A stretch of DNA of 64,000 bases. It comes from Ralstonia sp. NFACC01 (GTDB lineage: Bacteria > Pseudomonadota > Gammaproteobacteria > Burkholderiales > Burkholderiaceae). The stretch lies in NCBI RefSeq assembly GCF_900115545.1, contig NZ_FOWV01000002.1, positions 661,135-725,134 of the forward strand. The letters run 5' to 3'. The position numbers and the translations under genes are program-made. The notes under the pieces are model-generated. The model was not told where the DNA came from. It saw only the letters and a list, made by a program, of their open reading frames with translations, and ran no database searches. This document shows, in pieces, positions 9,757-18,958 of this stretch (its first letter is position 1; the number at the start of each line of letters is the position of its first letter).

Positions 9757-9870
9757 GATGGCGACTTCCCCTTGAATTTATGTCGCAGGGAGGGGAAGGA
9801 GCCAAACTCGCTACGCTCAGACAGGGCTCCTTCCTTTTTCCTCCCTGCAACACAAATTCAAGGCGCCATC
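9757..9870. repeat. Long nested imperfect palindrome in the hmgA-fahA spacer
   Basis: The outer arms are GATGGCG (9757) and CGCCATC (9864-9870). Inside them, CTTGAATTT, GCAGGGAGG and GGAAGGAGCC on the left are mirrored by GGCTCCTTCC, CCTCCCTGC and AAATTCAAG on the right. The whole 114-base unit could fold into one long hairpin in RNA or DNA. Together with the 13-bp palindrome beside it, it fills most of the 305-base gap, and no coding frame there looks real. Confidence 0.7.
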
Positions 9871-9927
9871 TAGGGCAAGGTACGGCCACACCTTCTGGAT
9901 GCTCGCGTTGGCGCCAAGGCGAAGTTC

Positions 9928-11286
9928 TTAGGGCTTGGTCGGGTCGAAATGCTTCTTCAGGCCTTGCCAGCATTCGAAGTACTTGGCTTGCAGTTGCGCC
10001 GATTCCGCCGCGAAGCGCGTGGGGCGGATCACCGCCGGCGTTTCGAACATGAAGGCCATCGTTGCGTCGACCTTGTGCGGCTTGGTGGTGTCGCCGTTGC
10101 TGGCTTTCTCGAACGTGTCGGCATCTGGCCCGTGGCCACTCATGCAGTTGTGCAGGCTGGCGCCGCCCGGCACGAAGCCTTCGGCCTTGGCGTCGTACAC
10201 GCCCTGGATCAGGCCCATGAATTCGCTGGCGACGTTGCGGTGGAACCAGGGCGGGCGGAACGTGTTCTCGGCGGCCAGCCAGCGCGGCGGGAAGATCACG
10301 AAGTCGATCGTGTCCACGCCCGGCGTGGCGGAGGGGCTCTGCAGCACCAGGAAGATCGACGGGTCCGGATGGTCGTAGCTGATCGAGCCGATGGTGTTGA
10401 ACAGGCGCAGGTCGTACTTGTACGGCGCGAGGTTGCCGTGCCAGGCAACGACGTCCAGCGGCGAGTGGCCGATCTTCGCCGTCCACAAGCTGCCCTGGAA
10501 TTTTGCGACGAGTTCAAAGTTGCCCTCGCGGTCTTCATACCAGGCGTGCGGCGTGAGAAAGTCGCGCGGGTTGGCCAGGCCGTTCGAGCCGATCACACCC
10601 AGGTCCGGCAGGCGGAACATCGCGCCGAAGTTCTCGCAGATGTAGCCGCGCGCGTCGCCATCCGGAAGTTCGACGCGGAAGCGCACGCCGCGCGGGACGA
10701 CGGCAATCTCCAGCGGTTCGACATCGACCACGCCCATCTCCGTCAGCAGGCGCAGGCGGCCTTGCTGAGGGACGATCAGCAGTTCGCCGTCGGCGTTGTA
10801 GAAGAAGCGATCGGTCATCGACGCGTTGGCGGCGTACAGGTGGATGCCGCAGCCGGTTTGCGCGTCCGGCCCGCCGTTGCCGGCGAAGGTGACGATGCCG
10901 TCGATGAAATCGGTGCCGGCCGCCGGTGCGGGCAGCGGGTCCCAGCGCAACTGGTTGGGTGAGGGCGGTACCTCGTTGAAGTTGCTGTGGAAGCGGCCTT
11001 GCGCCATGGCTTCGAACGGCAGATGCACGGCGCCCGGACGAATGCGATACAGCCACGAGCGGCGGTTGTGCGCACGCGGCGCGGTGAATGCCGTGCCGGA
11101 AATCTGTTCCGCATATAGGCCATACGGCGCCTTCTGCGGCGAGTTCTGGCCGTGGGGCAGCGCGCCGGGCAGTGCTTCGGTGGCGAACTCGTTGCCGAAG
11201 CCGCTTTGGTAAGGGGGCCGGTCCAGCGACGCGGGGGTGAATGCGAAGGGGGACGCGCTCGGGGCCGTCGGGGCGAGCATGTTCAT
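9928..11286 (-). CDS. hmgA: Homogentisate 1,2-dioxygenase
   Basis: This non-heme iron enzyme opens the ring of homogentisate to maleylacetoacetate. The 452-residue length is typical. [19 protein letters not shown] near the N-terminus is the family start. The iron ligands are in [11 protein letters not shown] (His and Glu) and in [11 protein letters not shown] (His). It lies between the upstream MFS transporter and downstream fahA on the same strand. Maleylacetoacetate isomerase, the step between HmgA and FahA, is not in this window. Control by the divergent LysR gene at 12883 is likely. Confidence 0.97.
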   Translation of the reverse strand: MNMLAPTAPSASPFAFTPASLDRPPYQSGFGNEFATEALPGALPHGQNSPQKAPYGLYAEQISGTAFTAPRAHNRRSWLYRIRPGAVHLPFEAMAQGRFHSNFNEVPPSPNQLRWDPLPAPAAGTDFIDGIVTFAGNGGPDAQTGCGIHLYAANASMTDRFFYNADGELLIVPQQGRLRLLTEMGVVDVEPLEIAVVPRGVRFRVELPDGDARGYICENFGAMFRLPDLGVIGSNGLANPRDFLTPHAWYEDREGNFELVAKFQGSLWTAKIGHSPLDVVAWHGNLAPYKYDLRLFNTIGSISYDHPDPSIFLVLQSPSATPGVDTIDFVIFPPRWLAAENTFRPPWFHRNVASEFMGLIQGVYDAKAEGFVPGGASLHNCMSGHGPDADTFEKASNGDTTKPHKVDATMAFMFETPAVIRPTRFAAESAQLQAKYFECWQGLKKHFDPTKP

Positions 11287-11348
11287 GGTGAAGTCCTTGG
11301 AGAAAAGTCAGGAGCGTCTTCAGGGAAAGCGTAGTCGTTACCAGACCA

Positions 11349-12749
11349 TCAGGCGGGCTTGCCGGTTGCGCGACCTGAGGCAAAGCGTGCGGCGTCCGCG
11401 CCACTGGCGGCCAGCGTAAGCACCAGCACCATGCCGAACGACACCAGTGCCGGCACCGCCGCGGCCGAGAACAAGGCCGGGCTGCTCCATTGCATGGCAA
11501 TCAGTTGTCCGCCGATCACCGGGCCGATGACGGAGCCGATGCGGCCCACGCCAAGGCTCCAGCCGATGCCGGTGGCGCGCAGCGTGGTGGGGTAATACGT
11601 GGCGGCCAGCGCATTCACCGCGGGCTGTCCGCCGACGATGCAGAAGCCGGCCACGAACACCACCGCCACCAGCATGGGCAGCGCAGCCGCCACATGGCCG
11701 ATCAGCCCGACCGTGACGCAGGCGATCAGGAAGCACACGGCCAGCACGCGCACAAAGCCCAGACGATCGATCAGCCGGCCCAGTGTGAGCGTGCCGATCA
11801 CGCCGCCCACCTGCAGCGCGGTGGCTACCAGCACAGCGGTATCCGTCGGATACCCCGCATCGCGAATCAGCGTCGGAAGCCAGTTCGACAGGAAATACAG
11901 GTCGATCAGGTTCATGAAGTTGATGACCCACAGCACGAGCGTGACCTTGGCGCGGCCTTCCGTGAATAGCGCCGAGACTGGCATGCCCCGTGCGGGCGCC
12001 TCGGGCACCACGAATTGCGTCTGCGCGTTCACTAGGAGTTGCGGCGCGAGCTTGCCCAGCCAGCGAGCCAGACGTTGATGGCGCGTTTGTGGATCGCCCT
12101 TGAGCACCAGGTATTGCAGGGATTCCGGCAGCCACAGCACCATCATCACGCCAATGGCGAGGGGCACCAGCCCGCCCACCAGGAACACTGCCTGCCACCC
12201 AAAGCGCGAGAGCAGCGCCGCGCTGACAAAGCCGCCAAGTGCCGCGCCCACGGTAAAGCCGCACGACACCAGCATCATCCACGTGACGCGAGAGCGCGCG
12301 GGGCTGAACTCACCGGCCAGCGCCATCGCGTTGGGCATGATGCAACCCAGGCCCAGGCCTGTGATGAAGCGCAAGACGAGTAGCGCCTCCACCGTTGCCA
12401 CCTGCGTGGTGGCCAGCATGCAGGCCGCAAAGAAGAACGTGGCGACGATCAGCACAGGCCGACGTCCGAAGCGGTCGCCCAGCACGCCAAACACCAGCGA
12501 GCCGACCAGCATGCCGAACAGCCCCGCGCCAAATACCGGCCCGAGGCTTGCCTTGGTGATACCCCAATCCTTGATGATGGCCGGCGCCACATAACCCATG
12601 GCCTGCACGTCAAAGCCGTCGATGATCAGGCACAGGCCGCAGATGGCAAGCAACAGAATCTGAAAGCCGCCAACCTTGCCCTGGTCGATCAGGCGGGCGA
12701 GGTCGATGGGCGTGGGAGGTGTTTCATGTGCGGCGGGGGCAGGGCGCAT
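11349..12749 (-). CDS. MFS transporter of the aromatic acid:H+ symporter (PcaK-like) family
   Basis: The 466-residue protein has twelve predicted membrane segments. DGFDVQAMGYVAPAI in the first helix is the aromatic acid:H+ symporter signature, and GDRFGRRPVLI is the MFS A-motif in loop 2-3. It starts the minus-strand run transporter-hmgA-fahA, 62 bases before hmgA, so it probably imports an aromatic acid feeding into homogentisate (for example a hydroxyphenyl-acid). The exact substrate cannot be read from sequence. Confidence 0.92.
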   Translation of the reverse strand: MRPAPAAHETPPTPIDLARLIDQGKVGGFQILLLAICGLCLIIDGFDVQAMGYVAPAIIKDWGITKASLGPVFGAGLFGMLVGSLVFGVLGDRFGRRPVLIVATFFFAACMLATTQVATVEALLVLRFITGLGLGCIMPNAMALAGEFSPARSRVTWMMLVSCGFTVGAALGGFVSAALLSRFGWQAVFLVGGLVPLAIGVMMVLWLPESLQYLVLKGDPQTRHQRLARWLGKLAPQLLVNAQTQFVVPEAPARGMPVSALFTEGRAKVTLVLWVINFMNLIDLYFLSNWLPTLIRDAGYPTDTAVLVATALQVGGVIGTLTLGRLIDRLGFVRVLAVCFLIACVTVGLIGHVAAALPMLVAVVFVAGFCIVGGQPAVNALAATYYPTTLRATGIGWSLGVGRIGSVIGPVIGGQLIAMQWSSPALFSAAAVPALVSFGMVLVLTLAASGADAARFASGRATGKPA

Positions 12750-12825
12750 GGTGGTCTCCGGTGGCGGCGTTGCCGCTCTGTTCTGGATTTTTGGTATGCG
12801 CGTATTGTCCGGATTGGATGAAAAT

Positions 12826-12837
12826 TTGAAATATCAA
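12826..12837. promoter_or_regulatory. Candidate LysR-type operator
   Basis: TTGAAATATCAA is a short palindrome (TTGA-N4-TCAA) in an AT-rich patch of the 133-base spacer between the divergent transporter/hmgA operon and the LysR gene. Its location is right for a LysR binding site covering both promoters. No further support is visible. Confidence 0.4.
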
Positions 12838-12882
12838 TGCGAGAATGCGTGCTATTGATTTTATGAATGTCGAGGCGCCGCC

Positions 12883-13800
12883 ATGCTGAACCTGCGGGAT
12901 GTCGATCTGAACCTGCTGGTGCTGTTTCAGGAAATCCTGCGCGAAAAGCGCATTTCCGTCGTGGCCGAGCGGCTTGGCCTGTCGCAGCCGGCAGTGAGCA
13001 ACGCGCTCTCGCGCCTACGCCAGACCTTCGACGACGAACTCTTCGTGCGCACGCCGCGCGGCATGATGCCGACCGCACTTGCCGAGCAACTGGCAGAACC
13101 GGTCGCCACGGCGCTCGACACGCTGCAACGCGCCTTCGGCCAGCGTACGCACTTTGAAGCGGCGACCTCCACGCGCACCTTCACACTTGCCATGAGTGAC
13201 GTCGGCGAGGTGTATTTCATGCCGGTGCTGGCGCAGTTATGTGCCGAGCAGGCGCCCGGCGTGCGCCTCGATACCATGCGGGCCGGCGGGTTCGACATGA
13301 AGGTCGAAATGGAGGCCGGCGCCATCGACCTCGCCATCGGCGCGTTCGATGATCTTTCCGGCGAGAGCCTCTTCCAGCGCCGGCTGTTCCGGCAGGATTA
13401 CGTGACGATGTTCCGGCGCGGCCATGCGCTGTCGGAGGGCAAGCTGACGCTGGAGCGCTTTCGCGCCGCGTCGCACCTCGTGGTGGCAAGTTCGGCCAGC
13501 CCTTACAACGCGATCGGGCCGCTGCTGGACAAGGCGGGGATCACGCAATCGGCGCGTTTTTCCGTGCCGCACTTCGTGGCAGTGCCGTATATCGTCAGCA
13601 CGACCGACCTGGTGGTGACGGTGCCGCGCAAGCTGGCCGAGCGCGCGGCGCCGCCGTTTGGGCTGGAGTTCGTTGCGCCGCCGCTCAAGCTGCCGGCATT
13701 GCAGACCAATGTGTTCTGGCACCGGCGCTTCCATCAGGACGCCGGCAACCAGTGGCTGCGCAACGTGGTCGCGCAGCGCTTTGCCGAGCTGGAGAGCTAG
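12883..13800 (+). CDS. LysR-family regulator divergent from the hmgA operon
   Basis: The 305-residue protein begins MLNLRDVDLNLLVLFQEILR with a helix-turn-helix SVVAERLGLSQPAVSNALSRLR, the NodD/PcaQ-like subgroup used for catabolic operons. A type-2 periplasmic-binding fold follows. It is transcribed away from the MFS-hmgA-fahA operon with one short spacer, so it most likely activates that operon in response to homogentisate or a precursor. The gene ends three bases before the stop of the convergent FAH-family hydrolase. Confidence 0.92.
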   Translation: MLNLRDVDLNLLVLFQEILREKRISVVAERLGLSQPAVSNALSRLRQTFDDELFVRTPRGMMPTALAEQLAEPVATALDTLQRAFGQRTHFEAATSTRTFTLAMSDVGEVYFMPVLAQLCAEQAPGVRLDTMRAGGFDMKVEMEAGAIDLAIGAFDDLSGESLFQRRLFRQDYVTMFRRGHALSEGKLTLERFRAASHLVVASSASPYNAIGPLLDKAGITQSARFSVPHFVAVPYIVSTTDLVVTVPRKLAERAAPPFGLEFVAPPLKLPALQTNVFWHRRFHQDAGNQWLRNVVAQRFAELES

Positions 13801-13803
13801 GCC

Positions 13804-14652
13804 TCAGCCTGCCGAGACCGTGCGCTGCAGTTGTTCGCCCAGGCCGGCAATGCCCAATCGCACGGACTGCCCCGGCTTGAGATAAACCGGGCTGGGTTTG
13901 ATGCCCAGCCCCACGCCCGGCGGCGTGCCCGTCGAGATGACATCGCCCGGCTGCAGGCTCATGCAGCGGCTCAGATACGCCACGAGTTGCGCCACGCCAA
14001 ACACCATCGTCCGTGTATTGCCGTTCTGATAACGATGGCCGTCCACTTCCAGCCAGAGGTCCAGCGCCTGCGGGTCGGGCACCTCGTCACGCGTGACGAG
14101 CCACGGGCCAAGCGGGCCGAACGTGTCGAAGCCCTTGCCCTTGTCCCACTGGCCGCCGCGCTCGATCTGCCATTCGCGTTCGGAAACGTCGTTGACGATG
14201 CAATAGCCCGCCACGTAGTCGAGCGCGTTGGCTTCGTCGACGTACTTGGCGGCTTTGCCGATCACCACGCCCAGTTCAACCTCCCAGTCGGTCTTAACGG
14301 AGCCGCGCGGGATTTCGATGTCGTCGTTCGGGCCGCAGATGGCGCTGGTCCACTTGTTGAAGACGACCGGCTCGGCCGGCACCGGCAGGCCGGATTCGGC
14401 AGCATGGTCGGCGTAGTTCAGTCCGATGCAGACAAACTTGCCGACACGCCCGACGCATGGGCCAATGCGGGGTTGTCCGCTGACGGCCGGCAGTGTTGCG
14501 GGATCCACGTCGCGCAGCTTGGCTAGGAATGCGTCCGACAGCACGTTACCGGCAATGTCGTCGACGATGCCCGACAGATCGCGGAGGGTGCCGGTTGCAT
14601 CGAGCAGGCCCGGTTTCTCTTGGCCGTGGGGGCCGAAGCGCAGCAGTTTCAT
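13804..14652 (-). CDS. Fumarylacetoacetate-hydrolase-family protein, likely 2,4-diketo-3-deoxy-sugar-acid hydrolase
   Basis: The 282-residue protein has the C-terminal FAH fold: FVCIGLNYADHAAESGLP, the metal-binding DWEVELGVVIGK, and YCIVNDVSEREWQIERGGQ. GDVISTGTPPGVGLG is the family end motif. The whole resembles 2,4-diketo-3-deoxy-L-fuconate hydrolases (often mis-annotated ureidoglycolate lyase), which split a 2,4-diketo acid into pyruvate and a hydroxy acid. It is last in a minus-strand operon with an SDR, an NTF2-like protein and kdgT, opposite kduID. This suggests action on oxidised KDG rather than on tyrosine products. Confidence 0.85.
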   Translation of the reverse strand: MKLLRFGPHGQEKPGLLDATGTLRDLSGIVDDIAGNVLSDAFLAKLRDVDPATLPAVSGQPRIGPCVGRVGKFVCIGLNYADHAAESGLPVPAEPVVFNKWTSAICGPNDDIEIPRGSVKTDWEVELGVVIGKAAKYVDEANALDYVAGYCIVNDVSEREWQIERGGQWDKGKGFDTFGPLGPWLVTRDEVPDPQALDLWLEVDGHRYQNGNTRTMVFGVAQLVAYLSRCMSLQPGDVISTGTPPGVGLGIKPSPVYLKPGQSVRLGIAGLGEQLQRTVSAG

Positions 14653-14690
14653 GAAAGGCTCAAATCGGTTGGGGGAAAGGCATCAAGGTA

Positions 14691-15449
14691 TCAATTTGAC
14701 CAGCCGCCGTCGATCAGGTGGACTTGCCCCGTCGTAAAGGCGGCTTCGTCGGAAGCCAGATAAGCGGCCAGCGCGGCAATCTCTTCCGGTTGCCCGAGGC
14801 GCCCCATCGGCTGACGTGCGACAAACGCCGCTTCCACTTCCGCACGTGGTTTGCCTTGCGTGCGGGCTTGTTCATCGATGCGCTGGGCGAGCGATGGCGA
14901 CACCACCGTGCCTGGGCAGATCGCATTGCAGCGGATGCCGCGCGCCACAAAGTCTGCCGCCACGGATTTGGTCAATCCGATCACCGCGGCCTTCGATGCG
15001 CCATACACAAAGCGGTTCGGCACGCCCTTGATGCTCGACGCGGCGGACGACATGTTGATGACACTGCCGCCACCGCGTTCCAGCATGCCCGGCAGAAACG
15101 CGCGGATGGTGCGGTACATCGACTTGACGTTGAGGTCAAACGAGAAATCCCACGCATCCTCATCGCACTCCAGCACCGAGCCGGCGTGCACGAAGCCTGC
15201 GCAGTTGAAGAGGATGTCGATGCCGCCAAGCTCGGCAGCGAGCGCATTCACCTGCTGGGAATCGCGCACGTCGAGGCGGCGGACGTCGAACGGCACATCG
15301 TTCAATGCATCGATGCGCAGGTCGGTGGCGATGACGCGGGCGCCTTCGCGGGCGAAGCGCTCGACGCAGGCGCGGCCGATACCCTGCGCAGCGGCTGTCA
15401 CGAGCGCCGTCTTGCCCGCCAGGCGGCCGGGGAAAGCGGCGCCGCTCAT
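14691..15449 (-). CDS. SDR-family dehydrogenase, likely 2-keto-3-deoxy-sugar-acid dehydrogenase
   Basis: The 252-residue short-chain dehydrogenase has a TAAAQGIGRA cofactor loop and an acidic residue after strand 2 (ATDLRID), which favours NAD. The catalytic Ser is in NMSSAASS, and YGASKAA gives Tyr and Lys. The sequence resembles 2-keto-3-deoxy-L-fuconate dehydrogenases. The chosen ATG overlaps the stop of the upstream NTF2-like gene as ATGA, indicating translational coupling. Its pairing with the FAH-family hydrolase downstream suggests oxidation of a 2-keto-3-deoxy acid followed by hydrolytic cleavage. Confidence 0.85.
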   Translation of the reverse strand: MSGAAFPGRLAGKTALVTAAAQGIGRACVERFAREGARVIATDLRIDALNDVPFDVRRLDVRDSQQVNALAAELGGIDILFNCAGFVHAGSVLECDEDAWDFSFDLNVKSMYRTIRAFLPGMLERGGGSVINMSSAASSIKGVPNRFVYGASKAAVIGLTKSVAADFVARGIRCNAICPGTVVSPSLAQRIDEQARTQGKPRAEVEAAFVARQPMGRLGQPEEIAALAAYLASDEAAFTTGQVHLIDGGWSN

Positions 15450-15904
15450 TCTTTGGGCAGCAGGTAGGCCTGACGCGCAAACAGGCGCCAGCCGTCCGGA
15501 TGCTTCTTCCACACCTGCAGCACGCCGATATGCGCGGTGCTGGTCTTGCCGTCGGGCAAGTTGTTGACGGAGTCGAACACGTGGCGCACCCACGCGTTGT
15601 CGCCGTTGACCTGCACGGTCTGATTGGTCAGCGCAATCGACTTGAATGCATTCGTGCCGTCCAGCGCCTTGAGAAAGGCTGCGTGGTCTTCCAGCTTGCC
15701 CGACGAGTGGCCGTAGGTCAGGTCGTTCTCGATCAACTTGGTGAGCGTGGCGCCGTCGCTGGCAACCATGGCGACGCGCATGTGCTCCACGGCCTGCGCA
15801 ACCGTGTCGGCATCGGTGGCGGCATGGGCGAGGGCGCTGCCGGCAGCGAGCGCGGCGGTCATCGCAACGCCTGCAATGCGGCGGACAAACGTGTGCAACA
15901 GCAT
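15446..15904 (-). CDS. Secreted NTF2-like (SnoaL/DUF4440-type) protein
   Basis: The protein is 152 residues with a clear signal peptide (MLLHTFVRRIAGVAMTAALA, cleaved near ALAHA) and a cone-shaped NTF2-like domain (HMRVAMVASDGATLTKLIEN; then WVRHVFDSVNN and WRLFARQAYLL). Such domains bind small ligands or act as minor isomerases/hydrolases; the function here is unknown. It lies between kdgT and the SDR gene in one operon and is coupled to the SDR by an ATGA overlap. A periplasmic role in handling an unsaturated uronate or ketodeoxy acid is possible but unproven. Confidence 0.8.
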   Translation of the reverse strand: MLLHTFVRRIAGVAMTAALAAGSALAHAATDADTVAQAVEHMRVAMVASDGATLTKLIENDLTYGHSSGKLEDHAAFLKALDGTNAFKSIALTNQTVQVNGDNAWVRHVFDSVNNLPDGKTSTAHIGVLQVWKKHPDGWRLFARQAYLLPKE

Positions 15905-15950
15905 GGGCAATCTCCTCTCTGATGGTGTGTGCGCTGCATCGCAGGCGGAG

Positions 15951-16967
15951 TCAGAAATGGGCTTCGCGGTGCGCAGCCTGTGGCGGCAGGCTTGCGGTTT
16001 CCGGCTCGGGCAACGGGGCCGCGCGGCCCACACGCCGCACCCACATCGCGGTCAGGATCGGCACGAGAATCGCCGTGACGAGGCACGCCGTGGCCACCAG
16101 CGCCGTGGCAGCCGGCACCATGGGTTTGAACTTCGGAATCATCTCGCCGATGATGGCCGGGTTGGCGACCGCCGCGCCGGCCGTGGACGATGCCGCCAAC
16201 CCAGCGGCGCCATTGCCGCCGGCGATGAGCCTGTCCGCCAGAATGAGCGGCACGCCTGTGATGACGATCACCGTCAGGCCGAGCAGCAGGCCCGGGAGGC
16301 CGCTGTTGGCAATCACGTGCAGGTCGATGCCGTTGCCCAGTGCAAAACCGAAGAACGGAATGAGCGGATGCACGCAGCGGCCGAACAGCTCGCGCAGCTC
16401 ACCGTCGAGATTGCCCAGCGTAAAGCCGATCAGGAAGGGCAGCACTGCGCCCACGAACAGCCGGGGTTCAAACACGGCAATGCCCGTCGCACCCAAAATG
16501 AACATGCTGACCAGCGGTCCGGATTCGATCGACATCAGCACGAACGCACCCGCTTCTTCCTTGGTGCCGTACTGCTGCATGACGGCGGCGTAGAGCCCGC
16601 CGTTGGTCATGTCCATCGACGTTGTGATCGCCAGCACCGACAGTCCGGCAAGGATGCCGGTCTTGATGCCCTCGTCTGGAATGAACTGCGCAGCCACCAG
16701 CGTCGCCAGCCACGCCACGGCAATCTTCGTGACGAGCAGCGTGCCCGACTTGCGCAGCACCACGCCGGTGGCATGCAGGTCGATGGTCGCGCCCATGCAG
16801 AAGAACCACACCGCCAGGATCGGCACCGTGCCGGTGATCAGGCCGTTGGTGAACGAGCCGAAGTACTTCCCGGCATCGGGCGCGAACGTATGCACGCATG
16901 CGCCCAGCAGCAGTGGCACGAGCATCAGCCCGCCCGGAATGCGGTCAATCGCCTTCTTGATCTTCAC
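15951..16967 (-). CDS. kdgT: 2-keto-3-deoxygluconate permease
   Basis: The 338-residue inner-membrane protein is KdgT-like throughout: [20 protein letters not shown] at the start, about ten hydrophobic helices, and the conserved [20 protein letters not shown] and [13 protein letters not shown] segments. KdgT imports 2-keto-3-deoxygluconate, a product of pectin and uronate breakdown, with protons. It leads the minus-strand operon and faces kduI across a 280-base spacer with KdgR-like operators, so induction together with kduID is expected. Confidence 0.95.
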   Translation of the reverse strand: MKIKKAIDRIPGGLMLVPLLLGACVHTFAPDAGKYFGSFTNGLITGTVPILAVWFFCMGATIDLHATGVVLRKSGTLLVTKIAVAWLATLVAAQFIPDEGIKTGILAGLSVLAITTSMDMTNGGLYAAVMQQYGTKEEAGAFVLMSIESGPLVSMFILGATGIAVFEPRLFVGAVLPFLIGFTLGNLDGELRELFGRCVHPLIPFFGFALGNGIDLHVIANSGLPGLLLGLTVIVITGVPLILADRLIAGGNGAAGLAASSTAGAAVANPAIIGEMIPKFKPMVPAATALVATACLVTAILVPILTAMWVRRVGRAAPLPEPETASLPPQAAHREAHF

Positions 16968-17039
16968 GTCTCCTCCATGAGCCTCTATGGGCTCGGTTGG
17001 TCAGGGTCCAACATCGTGGAGTGACTATAGCGGATGATG

Positions 17040-17163
17040 TGGAACGATGTTCCATGTTTTTGATTTCGCGGATTTATCGTTTACCCTCGGACGCAAATGT
17101 GTGCGGTGCAGCGCTACCCAGCTTGATGCCGACCTCATCTCAAAAATATGGATCGACGTTCCG
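17040..17163. promoter_or_regulatory. Two KdgR-type operators between kdgT and kduI
   Basis: TGGAACGATGTTCCA (17040-17054) is a perfect palindrome 73 bases before the kdgT start. TGGATCGACGTTCCG (17149-17163) is a near copy 84 bases before kduI. The IclR-family repressor KdgR of enterics binds a related TGAAA-N3-TTTCA-like palindrome. Having one site near each divergent promoter in a kdu/kdg spacer makes KdgR the obvious ligand. The rest of the 280-base spacer shows no gene. Confidence 0.7.
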
Positions 17164-17247
17164 TATTTTTGTTTTTTGTGCTTCAATCCAACCCAGAACG
17201 GCCGGCGGCGCAGTACATGCCGGTGCATCCCCCAACGGAGAAACGGC

Positions 17248-18084
17248 ATGGAAGTGCGGCAAGGAATCCACAGCGAACACGCAAAAACCCTCGACACGGC
17301 GGGGCTGCGCCGGCAGTTTCTGGTGGAACAGGTGTTCGAGCGCGATGCGCTTCAGCTCACGTACAGCCATATCGACCGGATCATCGTTGGAGGCGCGTGG
17401 CCGGCAACGCGGCCGGTGGAGGTGCCGGCATCGCTGGCCAAGTCGATGGGCGTGAGCCATCTGCTGGAGCGCCGCGAGCTGGGCGCGATCAACATTGGCG
17501 GCGCGGGCTGGGTGGAAGTCGATGGCACGCGGCACGCCGTTGGCAATGAAGAGGCGATCTACATCGGCCAGGGCGGCCAGAACGTCGTCTTCGGCAGCGA
17601 CGATGCGGCGCGGCCCGCCAAGTTCTACATCAATTGCGCGCCGGCCCATACGGCGTATCCCACGCGCACGATCACACTGGCGCAGGCGTCGCCCGAAACG
17701 CTGGGCGATCCGGCCACGAGCAACCGGCGCACGATCTACAAATTCATCGTGCCCGACGTGCTGCCCACCTGCCAGCTTTCGATGGGCATGACCAAGCTCG
17801 AGCCCGGCTGCCTGTGGAACACCATGCCGTGCCACACGCACGAGCGCCGCATGGAGGTCTATTTCTATTTCAACCTGCCCGACAACGCCGCCGTGTTCCA
17901 CATGCTCGGCGAGCCGCAGGAGACGCGCCACATCCTCGTCCACAACGAGCAGGCCGTGATCTCGCCAAGCTGGTCCATCCACTCGGGCGTGGGTACGCAG
18001 GCGTACACCTTCATCTGGGGCATGGTCGGCGAAAACCAGGTGTTCCACGACATGGACCACATCGCCATTGCCGACCTGCGCTGA
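17248..18084 (+). CDS. kduI: 5-keto-4-deoxyuronate isomerase (5-dehydro-4-deoxy-D-glucuronate isomerase)
   Basis: KduI isomerises 5-keto-4-deoxyuronate, formed from unsaturated uronates released by pectate lyases, to 2,5-diketo-3-deoxygluconate. The 278-residue length and zinc-cupin motif ([16 protein letters not shown]) match the family, as do [13 protein letters not shown] and [19 protein letters not shown] segments. The ATG at 17248 gives the standard [17 protein letters not shown] start; upstream in-frame codons are non-coding. kduD follows after 4 bases. Confidence 0.96.
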   Translation: MEVRQGIHSEHAKTLDTAGLRRQFLVEQVFERDALQLTYSHIDRIIVGGAWPATRPVEVPASLAKSMGVSHLLERRELGAINIGGAGWVEVDGTRHAVGNEEAIYIGQGGQNVVFGSDDAARPAKFYINCAPAHTAYPTRTITLAQASPETLGDPATSNRRTIYKFIVPDVLPTCQLSMGMTKLEPGCLWNTMPCHTHERRMEVYFYFNLPDNAAVFHMLGEPQETRHILVHNEQAVISPSWSIHSGVGTQAYTFIWGMVGENQVFHDMDHIAIADLR

Positions 18085-18088
18085 CACC

Positions 18089-18874
18089 ATGCGGCTCGAG
18101 AATCCCTATCTCCAGAGCGCTAGCCTGTTCGACCTGACCGGCAAGGTGGCCATCGTCACCGGCAGCAACACGGGGTTGGGCGCGGGCATGGCGACGGCGC
18201 TTGCGGCGGCCGGTTGCGACATCGTCGGCGCCAACCGTTCCGACCCGGCGGAGACGGCCGCGCGCGTGGAAGCGGCCGGTCGCCGGTTCGTCGACGTGCG
18301 AGCCGATCTGTCTTCGCTGGAGCCGATCGGCAGCATTGTCGAAGCCGCGATGGACAACTTCGGTCGTGTCGACATCCTCGTCAACAACGCCGGCATCATC
18401 CGCCGCTGCGACGCGCTGGAATTTTCCGAAGCCGATTGGGATACCGTCATCGACGTCAATCTCAAGGGCGTGTTCTTTCTCTCGCAGGCAGTGGCGCGGC
18501 AGTTCGTGCAGCAAGGCGGGCGCGGCAAGATCATCAACGTGGCGTCGATGCTGTCGTTCCAGGGCGGCATTCGCGTGCCGTCTTACACGGCGTCGAAGAG
18601 CGGCGTGCTGGGTCTCACCCGGTTGCTGGCCAACGAGTGGGCGGGGCGCGGTATCAACGTCAACGCCATCGCACCCGGCTACATGGAAACCGACAACACG
18701 GCGCAATTGCGCGAAGACCGGCAGCGCAGCGAAGAGATCCTGGCGCGTATTCCGGCCGGGCGCTGGGGCGTGCCGGATGACCTGGCGGGCGCGGTGGTGT
18801 TTCTCGCTTCGGCGGCGTCGGATTACGTGCACGGCCACACGCTGGCAGTGGATGGCGGCTGGCTGGCGCGGTAG
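18089..18874 (+). CDS. kduD: 2-deoxy-D-gluconate 3-dehydrogenase (2,5-diketo-3-deoxygluconate reductase)
   Basis: KduD reduces 2,5-diketo-3-deoxygluconate to 2-keto-3-deoxygluconate with NADH. The 261-residue SDR has the cofactor loop TGSNTGLGAGMA, NNAGIIRR, catalytic Ser in SMLSFQGG and Tyr/Lys in YTASKSG, all standard for KduD. The start ATG is 4 bases after the kduI stop, so the two are co-transcribed. Its product matches the cargo of the divergent KdgT permease. Confidence 0.95.
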   Translation: MRLENPYLQSASLFDLTGKVAIVTGSNTGLGAGMATALAAAGCDIVGANRSDPAETAARVEAAGRRFVDVRADLSSLEPIGSIVEAAMDNFGRVDILVNNAGIIRRCDALEFSEADWDTVIDVNLKGVFFLSQAVARQFVQQGGRGKIINVASMLSFQGGIRVPSYTASKSGVLGLTRLLANEWAGRGINVNAIAPGYMETDNTAQLREDRQRSEEILARIPAGRWGVPDDLAGAVVFLASAASDYVHGHTLAVDGGWLAR

Positions 18875-18958
18875 GCAAAGTCGGCAGGTGGATTGATGGA
18901 ACGCGCTATGAGACCGGTTATGCTCTCTCCAGATTTTGAAATCACGGAACCACGAGAG

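Noticed and set aside
8612..10962. Plus-strand open frames of 328 and 337 codons
   Set aside because: They lie antisense to fahA and hmgA and show no domain; both true genes have complete active sites.
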